In this document: piece by piece, positions 54,556-64,000 of the stretch
Layout: each line of letters opens with the position of its first letter
Position numbering within the stretch: the first letter of the stretch is position 1
Assembly (NCBI GenBank): GCA_027924585.1
Contig: BSBM01000597.1
Coordinates: forward strand, 1,261,501 to 1,325,500
Reading direction: 5' to 3'
Length of the DNA stretch: 64,000 bases
Source of the DNA: Larix kaempferi
Lineage: Eukaryota > Streptophyta > Pinopsida > Pinales > Pinaceae
Notes under the pieces: generated by a model
What the model saw: only the letters and a program-made list of their open reading frames with translations
Told to the model about the DNA's origin: nothing
Databases searched by the model: none
Translations under genes and position numbers: made by a program

Positions 54556-57459
54556 ATGTCTAAGCAATTCACGCTTGAAGATATTTTGAGAGAGCTTAAC
54601 CAGTCTATATTTGAGGGATTGATGAGAACGCCCTCCAAGAAGCCTGTTCCAGAAAAAGGTGCACCATCCCTAACCTCACCAAGATACACAGTAGAGATGA
54701 AGAGGAAAGACAAGTAGTCGGCCCGAGAGCAAGAGAATCCGAAGACATCGAGTGTGCCAAGGCCACCACCACCAGAACCACCCTGTGACCGGCCCATTCA
54801 TCTCACACATGAATACATTTCTCCAAGGAGAGATGATGCACCACCCATCCAGCTTATGAGGAATTTACACTATGAGATATTGTTTCCACAGATTTCAAGT
54901 TATGTACGCATCCACGAGAACCTGTTAGGAAAAATTCAAGACTGAAATTTTGCGTACTATGACCTATTAGAAGGGAATGATCCCAAAGAAGCAAAGTATA
55001 AACAGTTTCAGCGTGACCAGTATATGTGTCGTCGGGTTGACGAGCAAACGGAAAATGAAACTACATGTGCAGAAATGGCTCACACCGTTAGTACCATCTA
55101 GGCTACTAATTCTTCTGCATATTTCGCACTTCAATAGAATCCCTGAGCTTATAGCAGTGGTGAGCACTTTTCTATCGTGCATGCACTCAGGTTACTTGTG
55201 GTTAGATCGTAGGATCGACCTGAACATTGACCTCGTACATGGTATCACGCTACTCAGTAAGCAAGGTGCGGATCCTGCAACAAAATTCGTGGGGAAGAGT
55301 CAAGATAAAGAGCTTGCGGCCAGGATGAAGGACAAATTTGGGTTACAGAAAGGAAGTCGTGGATACACCACAGCGGGAATCTCAGACAAGGCCATGCGCT
55401 TCACTATTCAGTTATTAGCAGGGAAAGTGCTTAGAAAATGCAGACCAACAGAGGTTCCGGCCGCAGCAGTTCTCCTAGCTTCGAAGGTGAAGGATGGAAC
55501 CCCGTATAACTGGTCAAAATACTTGTTGACCGAGTTCTTGGATGATGTCCGAGAGACTCAAGAAAGTGGATCTGCATTCCACTATAGTTGGTTGGCTATT
55601 AGTATTAATTGCATTCGTGGGCTAGAAAGAGCCATTTTAACAGCATGGACTTCCAGTCTGGCTAGGAGATTTCCAAGGATCGCGGTATGCCAACATGTGG
55701 GAAGAAGTGAGGTTAGAAAGGTAGCGGTTAAACAATGAGCAATAGCTCACCTATTACAAATAGATGCGAGATGTCATTCTGCGCACTCCGTGCATTTTCA
55801 AGGAAGTGACAGCTGTGTATATTCAGAAGCTCCTATTTAAATCTGACATGCATATCATATATATTCAGCCAAGAGAGGATGAGGAAAAACCACTGTGGTA
55901 CCTAGGGTTCTATCAATTAGATGTCTCTAAGATTGATTTAATGATGGAATATTGGCCGGTAGAATGGAAGGAGGATGCACTGGAGGAAATCAACACAACA
56001 TCAAGGAAAGTGGAGATAAGAATCCAAAAGATGGTGAAGGCACATCCAGTCTGAAGAAAAAATAAACTCAGCAAGGCATTGGTACAGGAATGTCAGGAGA
56101 GAAAAGAAAAGAACCTAAAATCCCAACATCAGAGAAGGGGTAGAGAAAGAAGCAGAAATCCATCAAGCTGCCACTTGAGGCACAGCTACATGTCGATGAT
56201 TATGAGAGCATCGCCACGAGAGTCATTAAGCATTTGGAAGAAGCGCTCTCTTTAAAGGAAACTAAAATAAAGGAGGTACAAGAAAACCTCATTCAGAACC
56301 TCGCAGAGCTAAAAACTATGGTTGCAAAGATTAAACAAGTCCAGCAGGAATTGGTACGAGAGTCAGAATCTGATGATAGGTCAGGCGAGTCCAGAAAGAA
56401 GAGGAGTTAGTCACCTGCCTTGACCATGCGACCTCGTTTGGTAAATATTTATCCAATAAATTTCATCTTTCCAAACGACGAGCTAGCGGAAGGAGAAAAG
56501 AAGTTGGCACACCTCGACCTTAGTGTCAGGATGCCTTTCCCATTGAAGACTTACACAATCTGCACTTGCAGGTTGTGGAGGAAATCCGCGACAAAGATAT
56601 CATTGCTTAAAACAAGAATATCCAGATAGAAAAGAGCTATGATGAGCTGAAGCTTGAATCTGCGTAAAGCAGCAGAGAATTGTCACATGTCCAGGAGAAG
56701 CACCGCAGACTTAAAGAGATAGTCTTAGCAGTCTGCGCAAAAATACCCGAGTGCGAAGAAGAACCTGAGGTTGAGGCCACTATACTTAAGATTGGCATCG
56801 TAGTGTATAATCTTAAGTCCGAGATGGTGGATATGGAAGTTGCATACAAGGAAAAGATTGTTGATTTACAATCTCAGTTGCCTATCACTCCTCGGGACGA
56901 CAACACAGCTCGCAGTGAAGAGATAAGGGTCACATTAGAAAACATCTCCACGGAAGTGGCGGGATGTCAAGACTTGCTTGAGGAAGCCACTAGAGTGTTG
57001 GCTACATTGCAAGAAGATATAGAACTGCAAAAAATATAGGAGGACCTGCAGTAGAGACAGCAAAAGCTTGACTCCATGAACATAGCAATGAAGAATTTTA
57101 CAGCAAGGTAAAATATGCAGAATTTCACGGAGACAAGGAAGCTACAGAAGGAATTGAAAGCATTAAGGTAGAAATAGGTTGTCACTTCAGCAAAGTTGCA
57201 TCCAAGGCAGGAAGAAGCGCTCACGCTGTTGGAACAAATAGATGAGAAGTTCCTAGAACTTCAAGAAATGGAGGGCACAGTTAAAGAACAAGTTCAAGAC
57301 GAAATCTCGCAGGCGATGTTGGAGACCATCAAAGAGTTTGAGCATGAAGAAAAGGACAGAGTGGTGAAGCTCAGCGCAACTCTACACGACTTCACTGCGA
57401 ATTTGAGTGCCCAAAAGGCACGCAATCGAAGTCACCCAACAGAAGTGGGTCGAGGATGA
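54556..57459 (+). pseudogene. Extra 3' ORF of element C, coiled-coil rich, unknown
   Basis: It starts MSKQFTLEDILRELNQ at 54556 and can be followed through several frames and stops to 57459, about 960 codons. A Pro-rich segment (VPRPPPPEPPCDRPIH, near 54755) is followed by a globular part open from about 55170 to 55738 (LAARMKDKFGLQKGSRGYTT, EVPAAAVLLASKVKDGTPYN, TEFLDDVRETQESGSAFHYS) and 55764-56054. The last kilobase encodes Glu/Lys/Leu-rich helices likely to form coiled coils (56680-57039 and 57196-57459). No transmembrane segment or signal peptide is convincing, so an envelope role is not supported. I do not recognise the family. Position after integrase is that of accessory ORFs in other plant gypsy elements. 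Confidence 0.6.
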
Positions 57460-57472
57460 TCCACAAGTAATT

Positions 57473-57482
57473 GTTAGGGGCA
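57473..57482 (+). promoter_or_regulatory. Element C polypurine tract
   Basis: GTTAGGGGCA directly before the 3' LTR. Confidence 0.65.
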
Positions 57483-58915
57483 TGTTGGGCAAGGCCCAAG
57501 GTGTGCGCAATTTTTGCAAAGTTTGCGCAGTTGTGCTAAAGAGGCTCAAGAGTAGCGCAGTTTTGATGAAGAGTAGCTTGAGGACAAGTTGGCGCAGTTT
57601 TGAGGATTAGAGAATTTATGATGAAGCGAAGTTAAAGTACAACACCTTCAAGGAAGTACGGATTCAGCGAAGGCTGGTACTAGCCTATTTTTGGGGGAAG
57701 CGTCTCCACAATTCCCGGGCGAAGGGTATGGAATGACACGTTGGCAAAGGAAAAGGACCTGTCTCCTTAGTAAAATTGAAAGTACTAAGTACATTCAGGG
57801 TAGTTGGAGCAGTTAAGAAATAAGAGACTACCTGACAGCTACATTTATGGAATTGAAGGCGAGAAGTGCTAAGGATGCAAAAGGGTATTGTCTGCGCCAC
57901 GCAGTCAGAAGAGGTTCCTGTCAGAGGAAGCGGCTATCAAAAGGGCGTCAGATTCAAGGAAGCGATGGAAAGGAGTCGAAGGATAAGCAGGGTAGATGAG
58001 AATTTATGATGAAGAATGGTTATCAGGTTAACCGTGCCTCTTTTTGGTTTTAAGAGTACTATGGGGGTTTGTGCCCATAACTATTGTAATGACATGACCT
58101 TCAGGAACGATCAATAAAAATGGCGATTTTGTAAGGGAAGGGTTGGTCTCTCATGGTCATATTTTTTATCTTAAGTATTTTGGAAAATACTAAGCATTGT
58201 AAAGAGCAAGAAGAGAGGAAAAGGCTCTGCAACTGTGTGCACAGAGACCTATTATAGAGAGGAGTCTACAGGTGTGTGCGTAGACTGGAACTGTTGACCC
58301 TTCCCGTTAATATAAACAACATTTCTCGTGGACATAGCTCCCATATTGGGGGTGAACCACATAAATAAGCATGTTGAATGGATGTATGAGTGTGATTGCT
58401 TATTTCTATGCTTATGTTCATGCTTATAGTTATGTATGTTTCCATTTTTATATGTATTTTCACATGTATGATGGATGAGAATAATATGTTAAGTTGTGAA
58501 CATGTATAGCTAAAAATAAAAGTAAGTATGAGTAGGCTGAATGCATAATTTGTATGGATACACACTAAGTCACCGAAGTCTGTAATGTGTGCAACTTCTT
58601 GAAATCACAGTCCTTGAGTCACGGTGTTATGATTGCATTGTGTAGCTTCCCATAAGCGCAGCCCTAGAGTGTGTTGTAGTCTATGAAGTAAATGTGAAGT
58701 AGGTGTGACTTCGCTCAGCTCACTAGTATTAACTGCGCATCACCTGGTTGTAGAAACGTGCTTTTGTATCCCCCCCATAACTTCGCCTCGGGTGAGACCT
58801 CAGTCTGTTCGCAAGATGTTGTCAAAAGGGGCGGTGAAGAAGGGTTTTGTTGGACCACAACTGCGTTGAATCCGGGTTTGATCTAAGTATTAAGAGATAG
58901 GGAAAGAGGCCAACA
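57483..58915 (+). repeat. Element C 3' LTR
   Basis: Collinear with the 5' LTR but with many substitutions and small indels. The TATA box of the 5' copy is changed to CAATAAAAATGG here (near 58112). The GTGG...GAACCAC stem is kept at 58328-58360. Confidence 0.9.
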
Positions 58916-59099
58916 ATCCGGGTTCGTGTACAATTTCATGATTCAGTGAGAAGCGGTTGTTCTTCACCAAATCCATGAGGCGAAGTGTTTTTATTCGCAT
59001 CTTATGGAGCATTCTGGAAGTTGTCATCAAGGGGGATGTTGGTGTGTTTCCACCTTCCTTCCATTTGTATTCTTTCTCCCAGTCATCATTAAGGGGGAG
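58916..59099 (+). repeat. Element A internal region, first unit, right end with polypurine tracts
   Basis: Collinear with 62485-62668. It contains two PPT-like tracts: CATCAAGGGGGATGTTGG near 59025, and AAGGGGGAG (59091-59099) directly before LTR 2. The first is followed by TGTTGGTGTG, which itself looks like an LTR start. Confidence 0.88.
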
Positions 59100-59620
59100 T
59101 GTTAGAATATGTAATGATGACTTATGTGATATATTGGTAAAATATCAATTAAAGGCATAAAATAACTCTAATGTTATAAAATAGAGTTATCCCACATGCA
59201 TCATTGTAATTATATCATTTGTAACCATTATATATATAAAGATGAGGAAATTCTTTTATCCCACATATGTTATGGGATGTATTGTAATCCAAACCTCTTA
59301 GTATAAAAGAGAGGTGAAGGAGACCCTTTTGGGTATGTGTTGATTGTAATTCATCACACATCACATGTTGTGTATGTCATTTGTACACACATTGTATGAT
59401 GGAGCTTGATGTGATGCATATGTGAGGATGACATCTAATCTTTGAGATATTTTTCATATTAATGGAAGATGCATCCCTTCTCGTGGATGTAGCCTAATTG
59501 GGCGAACCACGTATATCTGGTGTATTCTTTTCCTTGTTCTCTTTATGTTCTTATTTAAGTTGATATGTTATTGTTATCTAATATAGGTAAGCTAGTTTAG
59601 TTAGATCTATAGTTTTGACA
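59100..59620 (+). repeat. Element A LTR 2
   Basis: 521 bp, same ends as LTR 1. It is preceded by a PPT and followed by TGGTATCAGAG (59621-59631), so it serves as 3' LTR of one unit and 5' LTR of the next. The TATATAAG of the other copies is TATAAAAG here. Stem at 59483-59510. Confidence 0.92.
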
Positions 59621-62600
59621 TGGTATCAGAGTTGTTTTCTATGATCTAGCACCTTCTATAGCTTTTAATCAATAAATATTATCATCTGGGTGTTGTTTAT
59701 TTTGTAGATTTTCTTTATATCTGGTGGCCATTAGGATTCTCTTCAGATCTGGGCATGCTTCTGTAGTTTTTTTGTTATAACCTAACTTTGTTGTATAGTT
59801 TTTTGCAGAAATGTTTCAAGGGTTTCTTCATGTTTTTCTGTAGATATATATATATATGCTTTTTGGATTCTCCTCAAGGAGATCTATCTTCTGGTTGTCA
59901 GATCGGTAGTTTTCGTCCAAGTTTGGTAGATTTTTTGCAGGTTTCCATCTTCGGCATAATCGGCACTGTTTTCGGCCTAAAACTGGACATTCGCGACTTT
60001 TGCTTCACAGACAACATGGGTAACCGCGACTTGTCCTACTGCCAACCCACGAGTATCCTACAAATCCGCGACTTCCAATGTACAGACCTGCGTGTGCTAC
60101 GACATACTCGTGCCTGCTCTACTAAGGACTCGCGTTTAATTCAGTATACTCGCTACCCTCCTGTGTAGAGACCCACGAATGCTTTAGAATAACCACAACT
60201 TTACTGTACAGAGACCTATGAGTATCAAATCTAACCACGAATTCTATGTGCATAACCTGCGAGTACACGCGAGTTTACTATGGCAGACCCGTGAGTGACT
60301 TTATTTGGAACCTTTTCTAAGGGTTGTACGTAAATTTTATGTTTTTTACTATGTTTTTCCAGATCTGGGAAAAGTTTCATCTCTTATCTTGAAATTCTTG
60401 TCATAAACTTCTTGATCTCTTTGCATTAGTTTTTTGTTCTGATTCATCATATTTATAGAGGTTTTCTTGTTCTTATGTCTCTAACCTTCTTTGTGTGGAA
60501 GATGTTTTGATATTTTTAGGGGCATGGATCTCTAGTATGGTAATGGTCATACTATGTAATGATATATTGGTTATTTTGTAGATTTTCTTTCTATCTGGTA
60601 GCCATTAGGCTTCTTTTTAGATATGGGCATGTTTTTGCAGTTTGTTTTACTTCTAACCCTAACCTTGTTGTGTATATTTTTGCAGAAATTTTTCAAGGGT
60701 TTCTGGATTGTTTTTTTTTAGATCTATATGTTTTTTGGCTTCTCCTCAAGGAGATCTATTTTTTGGTTGTCAGATCGGTAGTTTTCATCCAATTTTGGTA
60801 TTTTTTTGCAAGTTTCCGTCTTTGGCATAATCGGCATTGTTTTCGGCCTAAAACTGGACATTCGCGACTTCTCTTTGCAGACAGCACGGGTAACCATGAC
60901 TTGACCTACTGCAAACCCGTGAGTATACTACAGACCCGCGACTTCCAGTGTGCAGACCTGCATGTGCTATGGAATACACGCGTCTGTTCTAAATGTAAAC
61001 TCACACTTACTTCAGTATACTCGCTACCCTCCTGTGCAGAGACCCGTGAGTGCTTCGGCATAACCGCGACATTATTGTACAGAAACCCGCGAATATCCGA
61101 TAAGAACTGCCACTTTCTCCTTTATAGACTCGCGCACCCATGGCTGACTCTATTGTACACCCGCGAGTAACCGCGACCTTTGTCGTGCAAAACCCATGAG
61201 TATCAGATTTACCAACGAGTTTATTGTGGCAGACCCACGAGTAACTTTTCTTGGAACTTTTAAAAAGGGTTGTAAGTATAGTTTATGTTTTTTACTATTT
61301 TTTAAGTCATAACGGTAAAAGTGTTTCAGTTTTCTGTTATTCTTTTTTTTTGCATTTAGGTTTTGCTTCTAATCATGTTTATTAAGAGATTATTTCTTGT
61401 TCTTGTTATATATTTGTCTCACACTCCTATATGGAAGTATTGGCATTTTTTAAGGCCATGGATCTCTAGTATTTTGTCATGATGATAGCTATAAACCATC
61501 TAATGCTTAATATTTTTAACAAGATACTTAATAACTAATTTGTTATTTTTTTATCATATTTAATCATGTCATGTTTATAACAGCAATTTTATAAGAGCAA
61601 TCTCATATTTGTAAATCTTGTATAAACTATTTTATTGTTCACTATTTATATGTTATGGCTGACACTTAATGTGTAAAAGTAACTTCATTTTTCTTAATGA
61701 GCAAGTTAATATTTTATTTGATCATATTATGTTGCCATATTTTTATATGATGTTTGCTAACCTTTGGTGTATAAGCATGTTCATTTATGTATGAGCAATT
61801 TTGTTTTATGATCTTTGTATGCTTTAATCTTGGAAGTTCTTATGTGCAGATAAGTTCTTTGTTTATGTGAAAAGTTGTGAGAATCTGGTTTCGGTACTTC
61901 CTTCATGAGCATATTAATCTTTGATCTTTGTTATCACCTTATTCCAGAAATAATGAAGCACCGTATTCTACTGTTAAATTCATGATGTTCATCTGTATGA
62001 TATCATTTTCGATGTATAGACCATTGGGGTCTTGTTTCTTCAATGTTTGAGGTCTTCTACAGATATTTATATTGCACTTTGATTGGAAGAATGTCTTCTA
62101 TCCGCATGTGTATTTGCCATATGGGTATTTTGTACACTGTTGTGGTGTTCTTAGCCACATGTTTTGTTGTATCAGCCATCAGAAGGTATCTGTACACTAT
62201 TGTGGTGTTCTTAGCCACATGTTCTGTTGTATCAACCGTCAAAAGGTATATGTACACTGGTGTGGATATTATATCAGATTTCTTCAGCTATCAGTTATGG
62301 TTGTGATGATTCTTGTGGTGATCTAGGCATCTTGCAGATCTAGTAGCCATGACAGCTTCTCTTTAGATCTGGGCACCTTGTTGTTGGATTGCATCACATG
62401 TTCTCATTATTTTATTGTTGGATCTAGTAGCCATAAAGCCTTCTCTTTAGATCCGGTCATATTCTTGCTGGTATTTCATCGTACAACCTGGTTCATGTGC
62501 AATTTCATGATTCAGTGAGAAGCGGTTGTTCTTCATCAAATCCATGAGGCGAAGTGTTTTTATTTGCATCTTATGGAGCATTCTGGAAGTTGTCATCAAG

Positions 62601-62668
62601 GGGGATGTTGGTGTGTTTCCACCTTCCTTCCATTTGTATTCTTTCTCTCGGTCATCATTAAGGGGGAG
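59621..62668 (+). repeat. Element A internal region, second unit (uninterrupted, non-coding)
   Basis: 3.05 kb without gag or pol. CpG-rich ACCCGCGAGT/CGCGACTT tracts occur twice (about 59990-60300 and 60860-61240) because the leader is duplicated: sequence around 59695 (TTTGTAGATTTTCTTT) recurs at 60580. A 60-bp block, GTACACTGTTGTGGTGTTC, repeats near 62127, 62187 and 62247. The ORFs at 59788, 60559 and 62043 are not supported as genes. The PPT AAGGGGGAG is at 62660-62668. Confidence 0.88.
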
Positions 62669-63189
62669 TGTTAAAATATGTAATGATGACTTATGTGATA
62701 TATTGGTAAAATATCAATTAAAGGCATAAAATAACTCTAATGTTATAAAATAGAGTTATCCCACATGCAACATTGTAATTATATCCTTTGTAACCATTCT
62801 CTATATAAAGAGGAGTAAATTATGTTATCCCACATGTGTTATGCGATGTATTGTAATCCAAACCTCTTAGTATATAAGAGAGGTGAAGGAGACCCTTTTG
62901 GGTATGTGTTGATTATAATTCATCACACATCACATGTTGTGTATGTCATTTGTACACACATTGTACGATGGAGCTTGATGTGATGCATATGTGAGGATTC
63001 CATGTAATCTTTGAGATCTTTTTCATATCAATGGAAGATGCAACCCTTCCCGTGGACGTAGCCCAATTGGGTGAACCACGTATATCTGGTGTATTTTTTT
63101 CCTTGTTCTCTTTTTGTTCTTATTTAAGTTGATATGTTATTGTTATCTAAGATAGGTAAGCTAGTTTAGTTAGATCTATAGTTCTGACA
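62669..63189 (+). repeat. Element A LTR 3
   Basis: 521 bp, begins TGTTAAAATATG and ends GTTCTGACA. The stem is intact at 63052-63079 with the inner palindrome CCCAATTGGG. It is followed by TGGTATCAGAG (63190-63200), so internal sequence continues beyond it. Confidence 0.92.
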
Positions 63190-63619
63190 TGGTATCAGAG
63201 TTGGTTGCTATGATCTAGCACCTTCTATAGCTTTCAATCAATAACTATTATCATCTGGGCATTATTTATTTTTTAGATTTGTTTTCTATCTAGTATCCAT
63301 TAGGCTTCTCTTCAGATCTGGCCATGTTTCTGCAATTTTCTTGTTATAACCCTAACTTTGTTGTGTAGTTTTTTGCAGAAATTTTTCAACGGTTTCTTGA
63401 TTTTTTTCTGTAGATATATATGTTTTTTGGCTTCTCCTCAAGGATATCTATCTTCCGGTTGTCAAATCTATTTTTTTCGTCCAAAATTTGTATAATTTGT
63501 ACAGGTTTTCATCATCGGCATAATCGGCATTGTTTTCGGCCTAAAACTGGACATTCGTGACTTCGGAAGGTGGAAGGTGGAAAGAATTCAAATGGAAGGA
63601 AGGTTGGAACACACCAACA
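63190..63619 (+). repeat. Element A third internal region, truncated, with inverted end
   Basis: To about 63563 this is the usual leader (GGCATAATCGGCATTG). Then GGAAGGTGGAAGG to ACACACCAACA (63564-63619) is the reverse complement of the segment that follows the first PPT-like tract near 59035-59085. Repeat X resumes at about 63620. Confidence 0.8.
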
Positions 63620-64000
63620 TGGTATCCCATCAAGTATGACTATCTTCATGCAATCTTCCTCCTACATTCATAGAATCTCATGAAATGATCTCAGAATTAC
63701 CATTAATTGATCATTTCATATATTGCTTAGTTTCCATGAAACCTACATCACAACCATGCATTCACACAATGCATCACAGCATGTGCACCCACACACATGC
63801 ATGCACATTCACAACACTTACACAAACTTTTCATGCGCATTCACTCAATGCATAACCACAAAATTTACAAAATATTTTTAATGTACGTCCACTAAATGTC
63901 ACCTTGCATTGATTCATGAATACTATACTATCATGTCATGCATTCACTGTTCCAAACACATTATGGCCTAACTAGATCTATCTCATATATCATGCATTAC
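63620..64000. repeat. Repeat X, copy 2, right part
   Basis: Collinear with 5695-6075 of copy 1 (CCCATCAAGTATGACTA, ACACACATGCATGCACATTC) and running off the window end. It shows that the whole 36.8-kb composite was inserted into X. Confidence 0.88.

Larger units (their letters stand above)
45813..58915 (+). mobile_element. Ty3/gypsy element C, old, 13.1 kb, with extra 3' ORF
   Basis: LTRs 45813-47240 and 57483-58915 (1.43 kb) with TG...CA ends. The flanks AACCT and ATCCG could be a decayed target duplication. Order: gag, zinc knuckles, protease, second gag-like domain, RT, RNase H, integrase, then a long extra ORF and PPT. The LTRs differ at many sites and all frames carry stops, so it is much older than B although both sit in the same host element. 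Confidence 0.92.
26819..63619 (+). mobile_element. Composite insertion: tandem non-coding LTR element A with nested B and C
   Basis: Three 521-bp LTRs of one family (26819-27339, 59100-59620, 62669-63189) lie in the same direction, each followed by a TGGTATCAGAG primer site. The second and third are preceded by an AAGGGGGAG polypurine tract. The internal region of the first unit, after removal of B (29354-45132) and C (45813-58915), is about 2.9 kb and collinear with the second, 59621-62668 (3.0 kb). No gag or pol is present, so A is a non-autonomous large retrotransposon derivative. PBS and PPT are copia-like. A third, truncated internal region (63190 on) ends with an inverted fragment. Confidence 0.9.

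Noticed and set aside
54977-55090. Start of the 253-aa ORF of element C taken as a real amino terminus
   Set aside because: The true coding trace here is in the frame beginning at 54556; the first part of this frame is a shadow until the frame change near 55100-55170.
54556-57459. Envelope-like gene in element C
   Set aside because: Position fits, but no signal peptide, transmembrane segment or cleavage site could be seen; long soluble-type coiled coils argue against it.
26814-63625. Simple 5-bp target duplication for the whole element A composite
   Set aside because: Left flank TAGCA and right flank TGGTA do not match; the inverted end at 63564-63619 probably replaced the original terminus.
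1-64000. tRNA, rRNA or host protein-coding genes
   Set aside because: No cloverleaf, rRNA motif or multi-exon gene with a recognisable cellular protein was found; all recognisable proteins belong to retroelements.

Overview
This window is nuclear DNA of a seed plant with a large, repeat-filled genome. I lean towards a gymnosperm because of the retroelement types and the slowly eroding nested copies, but the sequence alone does not prove it. I see no convincing host gene, tRNA, rRNA or CRISPR array. Nearly everything is tandem repeat or LTR retrotransposon, and several elements sit inside one another.

Layout. 1-3176: a higher-order tandem array of about 200-bp monomers (HOR period about 1.22 kb). 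3486-6075: first copy of an unclassified repeat, called X here. 7578-9112: two clusters of CpG-rich perfect hairpins in AT-rich DNA. 10930-13624: a putative minus-strand LTR holding a third hairpin array. 13917-14838: a minus-strand gag scrap next to a fragment of X. 15187-20283: a decayed Ty1/copia element of Tnt1/Tork type (element D). 20463 onward: a second copy of X, split by two insertions. These are a deleted chromovirus-like gypsy element (E, 21362-25746, target duplication AACAT) and the large composite 26819-63619.

The composite is a non-coding LTR element (A, LTR 521 bp) in tandem form: LTR1, internal, LTR2, internal, LTR3, truncated internal. Its first internal region received element B (29354-45132, target duplication ATCAT, LTRs about 99.6 % identical by eye) and element C (45813-58915, LTRs clearly diverged). 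After the composite, X resumes and runs to the window end.

Element B is the most interesting object. It is a 15.8-kb Ty3/gypsy element of Tat/Ogre character. Its pol-encoded RNase H has lost the first catalytic aspartate, while a second, plant/archaeal-type RNase H lies in a separate ORF downstream of integrase. On the opposite strand, between that ORF and the 3' LTR, lies a gene with its own TATA box, a 5'-UTR intron, a coding intron that joins in frame, and a plant-mobile-domain-like product of about 448 aa. A 33-bp CpG-rich hairpin minisatellite occurs near both ends of B, and the 3' copy fills the first intron of the antisense gene.

Element C has gag, protease, RT-RH and integrase, a second gag-like domain between protease and RT, and an extra coiled-coil-rich ORF after integrase. 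Its frames are broken by many stops. Across D, A and C the LTRs share a GTGG...CCAC stem with an inner CCCA/TGGG stem, although D is copia and C is gypsy.
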